62,441 nt of DNA, taken from Gammaproteobacteria bacterium TMED1. Its GTDB lineage: Bacteria > Pseudomonadota > Gammaproteobacteria > Pseudomonadales > Azotimanducaceae. This document shows positions 8,699 through 16,116 of the stretch, one piece after another. The position numbers and the translations under genes are program-made. Where the stretch lies: NCBI GenBank assembly GCA_002167855.2, contig NHBG02000001.1:3078-65518 (forward strand), given 5' to 3'. Numbering within the stretch: the stretch's first letter is position 1; each line of letters opens with the position of its first letter. Under the pieces are notes generated by a model, which was not told the DNA's origin, ran no database searches, and worked only from the letters and a program-made list of their open reading frames with translations.

Positions 8699-8760
8699 TT
8701 GAGCTACGATCAGATACAGCTCGTATATTAAGGGGAGAATCACGCTCAAACAATAAATTT

Positions 8761-8775
8761 AGATTAAACTAATCT
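8761..8775. promoter_or_regulatory. Perfect inverted repeat in the divergent ECF/FAD-oxidoreductase promoter region
   Basis: AGATTA-AAC-TAATCT is a perfect 6-bp inverted repeat with a 3-nt spacer, lying between the two divergent operons. The right half (TAATCT, 8770-8775) is followed 18 nt later by TAAGAG at 8794. That is roughly the layout of an RpoE/ChrR-type promoter (TGATCC-like -35, TAA-like -10). It could be an operator, a -35 element or chance. Confidence 0.35.
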
Positions 8776-8803
8776 GGATAAAGCATGCTGACGTAAGAGT
8801 TCC

Positions 8804-9373
8804 ATGCGAGGAAAAATGCAAATATCAAATAATCAAGAAATTGATGACGAGACTCGGCTTTTGTTGGCCATCAAGGAAAGCCAAAGCCAACAGGCCTATT
8901 CAGAATTGTTCGATCTGATGGCCCCCAAGATTAAAGCCTTCCTCATGAGTCGAGGAAGTTCTCGAGACGAGAGCGAGAATATCGCTCAAGACGCGATGCT
9001 GTCTATCTGGCGTAAAGCAGACTTGTTCGATCCCAAAAAATCTTCAGCTCGAACTTGGGTGTATGCTGTGGTTCGAAACCGCCTCATCGACGTCCAGCGG
9101 AAAGCGACCCGGGTGAACAGGGGTAAGGAAAAGTACAAGCATCAAAGTGGAGAAGACTTTTACAGCAATGGAGGTGTGGAAGTCGCCTCTGCGAACTCAC
9201 AGCTAAGGAAGTTATTGCAGGAACTTCCTACCGAACAGGTAGCCCCGCTCGTGATGAGTTACGTAAAGGGCATGTCTCACAAGGAGATCTCGGAGGAGAT
9301 TGGGTTACCGTTAGGGACTGTGAAATCGAGAATTCGTATTGGCTTCCAGCGTTTACAGGAGATGGTGAATTAG
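8804..9373 (+). CDS. rpoE: ECF-family RNA polymerase sigma factor, RpoE of the ChrR-controlled (singlet oxygen) type
   Basis: A 189-residue extracytoplasmic-function sigma factor. Region 2 lies around residues 25-95 (A-Y-S-E-L-F-D, then D-A-M-L-S-I-W-R-K-A and T-W-V-Y-A-V-V-R-N-R-L-I-D). Region 4 is C-terminal (E-Q-V-A-P-L-V-M-S-Y-V-K-G-M-S-H-K-E-I-S, then L-P-L-G-T-V-K-S-R-I-R). It would redirect RNA polymerase to stress genes when its anti-sigma partner is inactivated. The next gene encodes that partner, a ChrR homologue, one nucleotide after the stop. ATG at 8816, 4 nt after a GAGG, is an alternative start. By analogy with Rhodobacter sphaeroides RpoE-ChrR, the inducing signal is probably singlet oxygen or organic peroxide; its targets probably include this operon and the divergent lipid genes. 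Confidence 0.9.
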   Translation: MRGKMQISNNQEIDDETRLLLAIKESQSQQAYSELFDLMAPKIKAFLMSRGSSRDESENIAQDAMLSIWRKADLFDPKKSSARTWVYAVVRNRLIDVQRKATRVNRGKEKYKHQSGEDFYSNGGVEVASANSQLRKLLQELPTEQVAPLVMSYVKGMSHKEISEEIGLPLGTVKSRIRIGFQRLQEMVN

Positions 9374-9374
9374 T

Positions 9375-10013
9375 ATGAATATAACAAACTGCCCGGATCA
9401 ATCCTGGCTTGTTAGTTATTCTGGAGGGGGAGCTCCAGAGTCAGTTAAGCTCATTTTGCAGGCCCACATGGCAGTGTGCCCCAAATGCCGGTCAGCTCTC
9501 AAATTAGCGGACCAGTTGGGGGGGCAATTTTTGTTTTCGATGGATGGAGAGGTGACGGAGGAGGGCAAGGCCCCACTTCCGGCGGTTGGACTGAAGTCTG
9601 AGGAGCCCGTTGAATGGAGAAAAGAAAATGTCTCGGATCTGACGGAAGTATTTAACAAGTATGTTGGTAACAACCTTAGCGGTTTCCAATGGAGGGCGGC
9701 AGGCAAGGGCTTGAGAGTTTGCAAGCTTTCCGAGAGTGATGGGTATAGGCTACTAATGCTTAGGGCAGATCCCGGTACAGTTTTGCCTAAGCATCGTCAT
9801 AGGGGTAGTGAGCTGACACTTGTTTTGAAGGGATCCTACTTTTGTGACGACACGATATACAGGGCAGGAGACGTGGACGATGCGGACGATGATTCGCCGC
9901 ACCAGCCGATGGTTACGAATGACAGTGAGTGTATCTGTATTGCTGCTATCGATGGGCCCTTGAGGCTTTCAAGCCCTGTTCATCGGATGATTCAGCCGTT
10001 TCTCGGGATATGA
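9375..10013 (+). CDS. chrR: ChrR-type zinc-binding cupin anti-sigma factor
   Basis: A 212-residue two-domain anti-sigma factor. The N-terminal domain carries the zinc anti-sigma (ZAS) motif with His31, Cys35 and Cys38. The fourth ligand position, His6 in R. sphaeroides ChrR, is Cys6 here. The C-terminal cupin domain keeps His140, His142 and Glu146 in H-R-H-R-G-S-E and His176 in S-P-H-Q, matching the second zinc site of ChrR. It should bind the upstream-encoded sigma factor and release it under singlet oxygen or peroxide stress. It lies between the sigma gene and a DUF1295 gene with 1-nt gaps on both sides, so the three form an operon. Confidence 0.92.
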   Translation: MNITNCPDQSWLVSYSGGGAPESVKLILQAHMAVCPKCRSALKLADQLGGQFLFSMDGEVTEEGKAPLPAVGLKSEEPVEWRKENVSDLTEVFNKYVGNNLSGFQWRAAGKGLRVCKLSESDGYRLLMLRADPGTVLPKHRHRGSELTLVLKGSYFCDDTIYRAGDVDDADDDSPHQPMVTNDSECICIAAIDGPLRLSSPVHRMIQPFLGI

Positions 10014-10014
10014 T

Positions 10015-10914
10015 ATGGAACTCAGTTCAAAGGCTCGACTTGTAGTTCTGTTTTCCCCTCTCGTCGCGCTATGCTTAATTTGGGCCTCGGGTCGGCAGGG
10101 GGCCACGCTTGGAGGGTTACCGGTCTTTGACATTTGCATCATTACCGCCTTCCTGATTCAGTGGATTACTTTTGTTCCGGCGTTCATTCATCAAACCGAA
10201 CATTATTTTGATCTATCGGGAAGCCTTACGTATATTGGTGTTGCGGCTCTTGCCCTCATTTACGGAGCTGATAGTGATCCCCGCGGGATCATCATATCTG
10301 TTCTCATAATATTGTGGGCTCTCAGATTGGGACTGTTTCTTTTTACGCGAATAAAGCGAAAAGGTTTTGATTCACGGTTTAAAGATATCATGCCCGATTG
10401 GGCGGTCTATTTGATGACATGGACTCTCCAGGCAATTTGGATTGCGATCACTGCTTCTTGTGCACTAGTTGCAATAACTTCGACGAATAAAATCCCCCTT
10501 GACTCTTGGGCAGCGTTCGGAATCGCGATGTGGTTCTCAGGGTTTCTTATCGAAGTGGTTGCAGATCATCAAAAACGAATATTCCGTGCAGACGTTCGGA
10601 ACGCCAAAAAATTTATTTGTAATGGACTGTGGAGCTGGTCGAGGCACCCCAACTATTTTGGTGAGATGACATTATGGCTTGGTATTGCCATCATAGCCTT
10701 TCCAGTTCTTTCGGGATGGCAGTTGCTGACTCTAGGATCTCCGCTTTTTGTGTGCTATTTGCTAACCAAAGTTAGTGGCGTCGAAATGTTGGAGCGACAG
10801 AATGATATTACTTGGGGATCTGACCCTGACTATTGGGCCTACAAGAACAGTACATCTGTTTTGATTCCTCTGCCAAAAACGAGGGCCTCTGCGCACTCGT
10901 TACCCTCGAAATAA
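10015..10914 (+). CDS. DUF1295 family membrane protein (steroid-reductase/ICMT-like fold)
   Basis: A 299-residue polytopic inner-membrane protein of the DUF1295 family, related to steroid 5-alpha reductases and isoprenylcysteine methyltransferases. Several hydrophobic helices are visible. The family signature N-G-L-W-S-W-S-R-H-P-N-Y-F-G-E lies in the C-terminal third and is followed by another membrane segment. DUF1295 genes recur in ECF-ChrR/Cfa/DUF1365 neighbourhoods, which suggests a redox or transfer step on lipid acyl chains; the reaction is unknown. It starts one nucleotide after chrR and is the last gene of the rightward operon. Confidence 0.88.
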   Translation: MELSSKARLVVLFSPLVALCLIWASGRQGATLGGLPVFDICIITAFLIQWITFVPAFIHQTEHYFDLSGSLTYIGVAALALIYGADSDPRGIIISVLIILWALRLGLFLFTRIKRKGFDSRFKDIMPDWAVYLMTWTLQAIWIAITASCALVAITSTNKIPLDSWAAFGIAMWFSGFLIEVVADHQKRIFRADVRNAKKFICNGLWSWSRHPNYFGEMTLWLGIAIIAFPVLSGWQLLTLGSPLFVCYLLTKVSGVEMLERQNDITWGSDPDYWAYKNSTSVLIPLPKTRASAHSLPSK

Positions 10915-10970
10915 CTCGCGTATATTAAATCACGATTGACAACTGATTGGTACAGAGTACCATTCGCAGA

Positions 10971-11621
10971 ATGTTAGTCTTCAGGCTCAAGAATTTTTTT
11001 TCCTACCCTTATCGCCGTTGGATAGCGGTATTTATGGTGCTAATTGTTGTTATTGCACTCTTAGACGAGTTTGTGAAACCAAGACTCTTTCCCAAAAGAT
11101 TTGGAGTAGTAATAGAGGATAGTCTTTTTCGTAGTGGGCGTATCCACTATTCGCTTTTACCTAAAGTGCTCGCTGAAAACCAAATAGATAGTATAGTGAC
11201 TCTAACCCATGAGGTTCCCTCGAAAGAGTACCAAATCTATGAGAGAACCATTGCTGAAAGCATGGGAGTGAATTTAGTAAGATTCCCGCTGGACGGCAAT
11301 GGAACAGGTAATGTTTCCAGCTATATCGGCGCCCTTAAATACGTTTACGACGAGCTTAATAAAGATCGCAGGGTGCTAGTGCATTGCGCAGCAGGCAGCG
11401 AAAGAACTGGTGGTTTTATGTTCTTTTATCAGACACTAATTTTGAAACAAAACGAAAAGGACGTTTATACTGAAATGCTTAAGTATAAATTCGACCCCGA
11501 ACGGAATCTGGCTTTATTACCGTACCTTGAAGAGACCCTTCCAGATGTTGCCAACGCTTTGGAGGATCATGGTGTGGAAGTGGGGACCCTCCCGTCGTTG
11601 ACTCGTTTTAATGCTCTCTGA
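10971..11621 (+). CDS. Membrane-anchored dual-specificity/tyrosine phosphatase-like protein
   Basis: The C-terminal domain has the protein tyrosine phosphatase signature H-C-A-A-G-S-E-R-T with nucleophilic Cys139 (counting from ATG 10971), preceded by a plausible general-acid region (F-P-L-D-G-N-G). A single N-terminal hydrophobic segment after a basic stretch (about residues 16-33) suggests an inner-membrane anchor with the catalytic domain outside or at the membrane. Such bacterial phosphatases act on phosphotyrosine, phosphoinositides or lipid phosphates. The frame also allows TTG at 10947, but neither start has a strong ribosome site. It converges with the glycosyltransferase gene, with only 10 nt between the stop codons. 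A link to the envelope genes that follow is inference. Confidence 0.78.
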   Translation: MLVFRLKNFFSYPYRRWIAVFMVLIVVIALLDEFVKPRLFPKRFGVVIEDSLFRSGRIHYSLLPKVLAENQIDSIVTLTHEVPSKEYQIYERTIAESMGVNLVRFPLDGNGTGNVSSYIGALKYVYDELNKDRRVLVHCAAGSERTGGFMFFYQTLILKQNEKDVYTEMLKYKFDPERNLALLPYLEETLPDVANALEDHGVEVGTLPSLTRFNAL

Positions 11622-11631
11622 TTATAGATAA

Positions 11632-12612
11632 TTAGGTGCGCCAGGCCGTAGCCGAGGAGCTTGTTAGCTTTCGCACCATATAAGACTTCTTGCCGGAAGC
11701 TTCATAGTAGGTGCGGGTCATAAGTTCTCCTAGGATACCAGTGCAGAAAAACTGCATTGACATAAGTATCAAAATGATACCAGTAAGCAGTAGTGGACGT
11801 CCGCCAATATCCTGTCCCAAGAAAATTTTGACATAAAGGAGATATATAAGTGCGATTCCACCAGATAATCCGAAGAACATTCCAATACGTCCGAAGAAAT
11901 GTGCAGGTCTACTTACGAAAGACATAAAGAAGTAAACCGAGAGTAAATCGAGGAGAACCCTGTAGGTTCTAGAAAGTCCGTATTTAGAGTATCCGTATTG
12001 TCTAGCTTTGTGGTTCACTACTTCTTCTTTGATCCGAGACGTGGCAGTGTGGCTTGCCATCCAAGCTGGAATGAATCGATGCATTTCACCATATATTCGA
12101 ACGGACTTAATAATCTCTGCTCTATAAACTTTTAGGGAACAGCCATAGTCATTTAATTTGACTCCTGACATTTTTCCAATGATGAAGTTAGCAATTATTG
12201 AGGGAACTTTTCTAAATAGGTAGTTATCTTTGCGATCTTTACGCCAGCCAACAAGAAGGTCCAGCTCTTCATGTATTAGTCTTTCCACCATCTTTGGAAT
12301 ATCTGCTGGATCATTTTGTAGATCGCCGTCTAAAGTGACTAGAAATTCGCCTCGTGCTTCATCTATACCTGCTTGCATAGCCGCCGTTTGCCCAAAGTTA
12401 CGTTGTAATTCCACTATGCTCGCATGGCTACCGAGAAGTTTTACGGCTTCCTCCAAGCGCTTACAAGTGGAGTCACTACTACCATCGTTCACGAAAATAA
12501 CCTCCCAGGGATGGGAAAATTCATTCAGTGCCTTATCGATACTTTCTGCCAGAGGAAGCACGTTATCCTCCTCATTAAAGAGCGGGATAATAATCGACAC
12601 GTTAGATTTCAT
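11632..12612 (-). CDS. Family 2 glycosyltransferase, polyprenyl-phosphate sugar transferase (ArnC/DPMS-like)
   Basis: An N-terminal GT-A domain, S-I-I-I-P-L-F-N-E-E-D-N then V-N-D-G-S-S-D-S-T and the D-G-D-L-Q-N-D-P metal/sugar motif near residue 96, is followed by two C-terminal membrane helices (about 230-285). This is the architecture of ArnC, GtrB and dolichol-phosphate mannose synthases, which load a sugar from a nucleotide donor onto undecaprenyl phosphate. ATG at 12612 is preferred over ATG at 12618 because relatives begin close to the first strand. It overlaps the upstream membrane-protein gene, consistent with an operon. The likely user of the lipid-linked sugar is a GT-C type transferase; the GT87-like protein 2 kb away is a candidate. 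Confidence 0.9.
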   Translation of the reverse strand: MKSNVSIIIPLFNEEDNVLPLAESIDKALNEFSHPWEVIFVNDGSSDSTCKRLEEAVKLLGSHASIVELQRNFGQTAAMQAGIDEARGEFLVTLDGDLQNDPADIPKMVERLIHEELDLLVGWRKDRKDNYLFRKVPSIIANFIIGKMSGVKLNDYGCSLKVYRAEIIKSVRIYGEMHRFIPAWMASHTATSRIKEEVVNHKARQYGYSKYGLSRTYRVLLDLLSVYFFMSFVSRPAHFFGRIGMFFGLSGGIALIYLLYVKIFLGQDIGGRPLLLTGIILILMSMQFFCTGILGELMTRTYYEASGKKSYMVRKLTSSSATAWRT

Positions 12613-13543
12613 TATCATTTCTCTGTTGCTTTATCAAAGGCACTAGTAAACTAAGTAAACCTGTTAAGAGTGTGATTGAGAGCAGGAAAAGATGCAAGTT
12701 TACGCCTGCTGCAAGAGTATTTTCGTAGCTCATATTCATTGTGAGAGAGACACTAACAATACCTGCTTCATAGGTGCCTAAGCCAGCGATGCCATGAATA
12801 GGCAGGATGCTAGTGAGTTCACCGCCTATGGCAGCAATCATGCTATCTACAAAATCTGTATTCGCAAAAATTGAGAATATACCAGCATAAGCAAGAAGCT
12901 TACTGATCCAATTAGCGATAGACCACAGTAAGCAACGCCAAAGTTGCTTACTTTCTGTCTTAAGCCTCTTAAGAACAGTGTTGAGTTTGAGCTTTTGATT
13001 AGCAAACAAGGTAGGAATTTTCTCTTGGAAAAAGTTTACTACTGGAATAAATATGAAAAATACAAGAAGTGCTGGAGCTATGAATACTGGATGGTCTAGC
13101 CACAAGCTTAAAGCACAAACAAGAATGATACAGATACATAGTAAGTCAAAAACTCTAAACCAAAAAAGAGCAATCAGGGACTTCGCTATATCGGTCTCGA
13201 GGTGCTTCGTTGCAAGTACTGGGAAACTAAGTTCACCAGTACGCATGGGTAGAAGATTATTCCAAAGATTGTGTTGAAGCATGACTTGGGTTGAGCTTGG
13301 AAATTGAGCACGATCGAACCAATCCATAATTCTGATACTTCTAAGAAGATAGCTAAATAGTACTAAAATGATTGAAGGAATGATTTCGATGACCGGTATC
13401 AAAGTCCATGGTTCAAAGATAATGCTCCAACCGATCATGAGGTGAACTGCTATAACCAGCGCGAGTGTTATGATGAGGCTAATCAAAAGTCGCACATTTA
13501 GATCCCAATCGTTAGTTCTGTGAACTCTAACGCTAAAGGTCAA
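12602..13543 (-). CDS. LPG-synthase transmembrane-region / UPF0104-like integral membrane protein
   Basis: A 313-residue protein with about seven hydrophobic segments resembling the lysylphosphatidylglycerol synthase transmembrane domain family (flippase-like, AglD-related). The C-terminal I-L-P-I-H-G-I-A-G-L-G-T-Y-E region is characteristic. Family members flip or modify lipids in the inner membrane and are often paired with polyprenyl-phosphate glycosyltransferases, as here: the gene overlaps the GT2 gene downstream. The start is uncertain: TTG at 13543 has no clear ribosome site, and GTG at 13495 sits after a GGGA and would shorten the protein by 16 residues. Function is not proven. Confidence 0.75.
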   Translation of the reverse strand: MTFSVRVHRTNDWDLNVRLLISLIITLALVIAVHLMIGWSIIFEPWTLIPVIEIIPSIILVLFSYLLRSIRIMDWFDRAQFPSSTQVMLQHNLWNNLLPMRTGELSFPVLATKHLETDIAKSLIALFWFRVFDLLCICIILVCALSLWLDHPVFIAPALLVFFIFIPVVNFFQEKIPTLFANQKLKLNTVLKRLKTESKQLWRCLLWSIANWISKLLAYAGIFSIFANTDFVDSMIAAIGGELTSILPIHGIAGLGTYEAGIVSVSLTMNMSYENTLAAGVNLHLFLLSITLLTGLLSLLVPLIKQQRNDNEI

Positions 13544-13589
13544 TTAGGGACAACATTTAAAAATTTTTAGAGATATTAGGGGAAGCTTT

Positions 13590-13620
13590 GCTCCTAGTCT
13601 GGCATTCTTAATCTAGGAGC
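13590..13620 (+). promoter_or_regulatory. Inverted repeat covering the ribosome binding site of the phosphatase gene
   Basis: GCTCCTAG (13590-13597) and CTAGGAGC (13613-13620) are perfect 8-bp reverse complements separated by 15 nt. The right arm contains the Shine-Dalgarno AGGAG just before ATG 13626. In RNA it would form a hairpin hiding the ribosome site. In DNA it could be an operator in this 82-bp divergent intergenic region. Confidence 0.5.
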
Positions 13621-13625
13621 ATATT

Positions 13626-14618
13626 ATGTTGAAAAGATCTCAATTCGCAATTTCAGTCTTACTAGCAACTGCATTAGTTTTTTTTGCATACCAGCATATT
13701 GCGGACGAAACTATTATGTCTGCTCCAGCTTCGGATGGTGATCGCGTTAGTTTTTTCGCACTCGGTGATCAGGGCTCTGGGCGCTACAGACAACATGCTG
13801 TTGCTTGGTTACTAGAGCGCGAGTGTCAAGCTTCTCGTGATACACATTTTACGTTATTACTAGGAGACAATTTCTATAAAAGAGGAGTTGGTTCCGTCAA
13901 TGACGTTCTTTTTGACGAGTATTTTGAGTCAATGTACGAAGGTCCTTGTCTAATGGGTATGCCTTTTTACGCGATGCTTGGTAATCATGATTATATGGGC
14001 AACGCCCAAGCTCAGATCGATTATTCTATTCAACAGCGAGGGACTAGTCGTTGGGTTATGCCGGACAAGTCCTATCGAAAGGGATTCGGTAAGGTAGGTG
14101 ATCGAGTGCTGATGCAGCTACACGTTATTGATACTGTGCTCCCACTAGAGCCGCAATTATTAGAGATCAGGAATACAAGGAAGAATGCCCTTTGGACAGT
14201 TGTGGCTAGTCATAATACTTTACGATCTTTTGATGCTGTTTATGGTGACGACTTAGAACTATTAGATAAGATGGATCGGTTTGCTGATCTTGGTGTTGAT
14301 CTCTATGTTAGTGGTCACGCGCATACACTGCAATTGATAGGAGTAAAGGGGGAGCCTGTGTATTTGGTATCGGGAGCCGGTGGAAAGCGACCCTATGACC
14401 TTGTTGAGGAGATGACCGATAACGACTTAGGTCAAAGAGGGTTCATGAAACAAAGATGGTACGCTCGTTCCAAACTTGGTTTTGCTAAAGTTTCAATAGA
14501 AGCTGAGTTCCTGGAGGTCGCCTTTTTCCCACTCAGCATTGAAGGCTCCAGTACCTTTAGAATTTCGTATGAGTGTAAAGAGCGTAAGGAAATTGCTAAT
14601 TGTATTGAGCCACTATGA
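13626..14618 (+). CDS. Secreted or membrane-anchored purple-acid-type metallophosphatase
   Basis: A calcineurin-like phosphoesterase of 330 residues with an N-terminal signal or anchor helix (about 8-24). Metal ligands appear in order: Asp48 in F-A-L-G-D, Asp81 and Tyr84 in G-D-N-F-Y, Asn120 and His121 in G-N-H-D, then S-H-N and S-G-H-A-H near the C-terminus. The G-D-N-F-Y motif with the iron-binding tyrosine is characteristic of tartrate-resistant/purple acid phosphatases. It probably hydrolyses phosphomonoesters in the periplasm, serving phosphorus acquisition or glycolipid metabolism. The ribosome site AGGAG lies inside an 8-bp inverted repeat. The 3' end overlaps the convergent GT87-like gene by 23 nt. 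Confidence 0.85.
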   Translation: MLKRSQFAISVLLATALVFFAYQHIADETIMSAPASDGDRVSFFALGDQGSGRYRQHAVAWLLERECQASRDTHFTLLLGDNFYKRGVGSVNDVLFDEYFESMYEGPCLMGMPFYAMLGNHDYMGNAQAQIDYSIQQRGTSRWVMPDKSYRKGFGKVGDRVLMQLHVIDTVLPLEPQLLEIRNTRKNALWTVVASHNTLRSFDAVYGDDLELLDKMDRFADLGVDLYVSGHAHTLQLIGVKGEPVYLVSGAGGKRPYDLVEEMTDNDLGQRGFMKQRWYARSKLGFAKVSIEAEFLEVAFFPLSIEGSSTFRISYECKERKEIANCIEPL

Positions 14619-15858
14619 CGTTCTGATTGCGGCGGAGACCATAGGTTGTTGCTATTAGAGTAATTAAAGTGATCCATGTCACCGATCCGAGTGCAAGTAT
14701 TTCGTTGCCTAATTGCTTACCTATAATATCTTTGGTAGTTAGGGTGCTAACAAGAAAGATGATCCCAAGATGTATTCCAATAATAAGTCTCCGTTGATCA
14801 CGAATTAACTCTACTACGCAAAAACTTATAGGGATTATTAGGATAGCAAAGTGACTTTTGCTACTCATTGGGGATAAAAGTAACATACCGCATAGTACGG
14901 CACCTACCTGACCAAAGCGCTCTAATCCGGTGGACTTTGAACTTCGTTTGTTGGCTAAAATAACCAAAAGAATAACGATTAACTGCGCTGCTATATTTAG
15001 TAGCGCAAGCTGTCTTCCTTCTAAAGCCCAAAGATTGACACTGATTCCTATCCCTGTAGTGGTATTTATTGGAGTACTAAGTCGGTAAAGAGTCGCTGTT
15101 AGGCTTTGATTTAAATGGTTCCATGAGGTCCATGCTCCGGCTACATCGACTGGTTTATCTAAGCTAATACTATTGAGGAATGTGTAGTACCAGCTTAATG
15201 TCCAACTTCCTCCTAAAGATCTCGGAAAAAGTATATCTGGTAACAGATGTGCCACGAGGGCTGCAGTTACAAGAGTTAAAGCAGCTAAAAATTTTTTCTG
15301 CCATATAAGTACAGGCAGAAATAACCATGGTGTGGCTTTGAATGCTGCTCCGAGGCCTGTCCAGATTCCCATTAAGTTGTATCGTTCCAGCGCAGACATA
15401 CGCGCTGATTCGAACATTAGTACTAGAATGATGATATCGTTCGCCTTAGTTTCGAAGACGGAACTCAGGTATCGCCCCACTAACAGTATCAAAAGAATCC
15501 AAAATAACTGACGTTTCCTTTTATTATGCTCTCCTGGTAACCAACGGAATACGAGGAAGTTTAGGCGGCAGAAGACATAGAAAAAAACGCATATATTAAT
15601 GACATACCACAGTGCTGGATGAAAATTCTCGGGTAATGCGAGAAATGGGATAAATGGAATTGCTGCAAATGGTGGGTAGGTAAATGCCTTCGAATCTTCA
15701 CGACGGTATATTTCTTCCCCAATTACCATTCGTTCAATCGCAGTCGTATAAACGGGTAATTCGCCACTACCCTTATTATAAAAATATCCAATGCTGAGAG
15801 CTAAAGCTATGCAGGTCCCTAGAACGAGAAATACTCTCTTTATCAACTGTCTAAACAC
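14596..15858 (-). CDS. GT87-family (DUF2029) polytopic membrane glycosyltransferase
   Basis: A 420-residue integral membrane protein with roughly ten hydrophobic helices. The pattern fits the GT87/DUF2029 family: an early periplasmic loop after the first helix (residues about 30-60, with E-E-I-Y-R-R-E-D), F-T-Y-P-P-F-A-A, and G-A-A-F-K-A-T-P-W-L-F near the middle. GT-C fold members use polyprenyl-phosphate sugars on the periplasmic face to build glycolipids or glycans. The start codon read is GTG at 15858. It may use a lipid-linked sugar made by the GT2 enzyme encoded at 11.6-12.6 kb; this is inferred from proximity only. Confidence 0.78.
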   Translation of the reverse strand: MFRQLIKRVFLVLGTCIALALSIGYFYNKGSGELPVYTTAIERMVIGEEIYRREDSKAFTYPPFAAIPFIPFLALPENFHPALWYVINICVFFYVFCRLNFLVFRWLPGEHNKRKRQLFWILLILLVGRYLSSVFETKANDIIILVLMFESARMSALERYNLMGIWTGLGAAFKATPWLFLPVLIWQKKFLAALTLVTAALVAHLLPDILFPRSLGGSWTLSWYYTFLNSISLDKPVDVAGAWTSWNHLNQSLTATLYRLSTPINTTTGIGISVNLWALEGRQLALLNIAAQLIVILLVILANKRSSKSTGLERFGQVGAVLCGMLLLSPMSSKSHFAILIIPISFCVVELIRDQRRLIIGIHLGIIFLVSTLTTKDIIGKQLGNEILALGSVTWITLITLIATTYGLRRNQNVIVAQYN

Positions 15859-16116
15859 CCTTGCGTATGATGAGGCATTTTATTTTCGAGATTAGCATGG
15901 CTATAGATTAGCACCACGCCTGATGAATTTAATTCCTTTTCGCCATTTTGAGCATAGTTTATTTGTCATTTCTTCATGTATATGTACGGGTTCTTTTGTT
16001 AATATTTTTCAAGTCCTGCGAGCATCTGTGGCCGCTAATGGAGGTGCAGTAGTTTCGCATATTTCTTAAACTTTACGCTGATAAACTTACCAGCTCCACC
16101 GCAATGGAACAAAAAA
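15859..16116. other. Divergent intergenic region, AT-rich
   Basis: A 258-bp gap between the leftward GT87-like gene and the rightward nitronate monooxygenase-like gene. It must hold both promoters, but I see no convincing -35/-10 pair, RNA gene, repeat or small open frame with a ribosome site. Confidence 0.6.
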
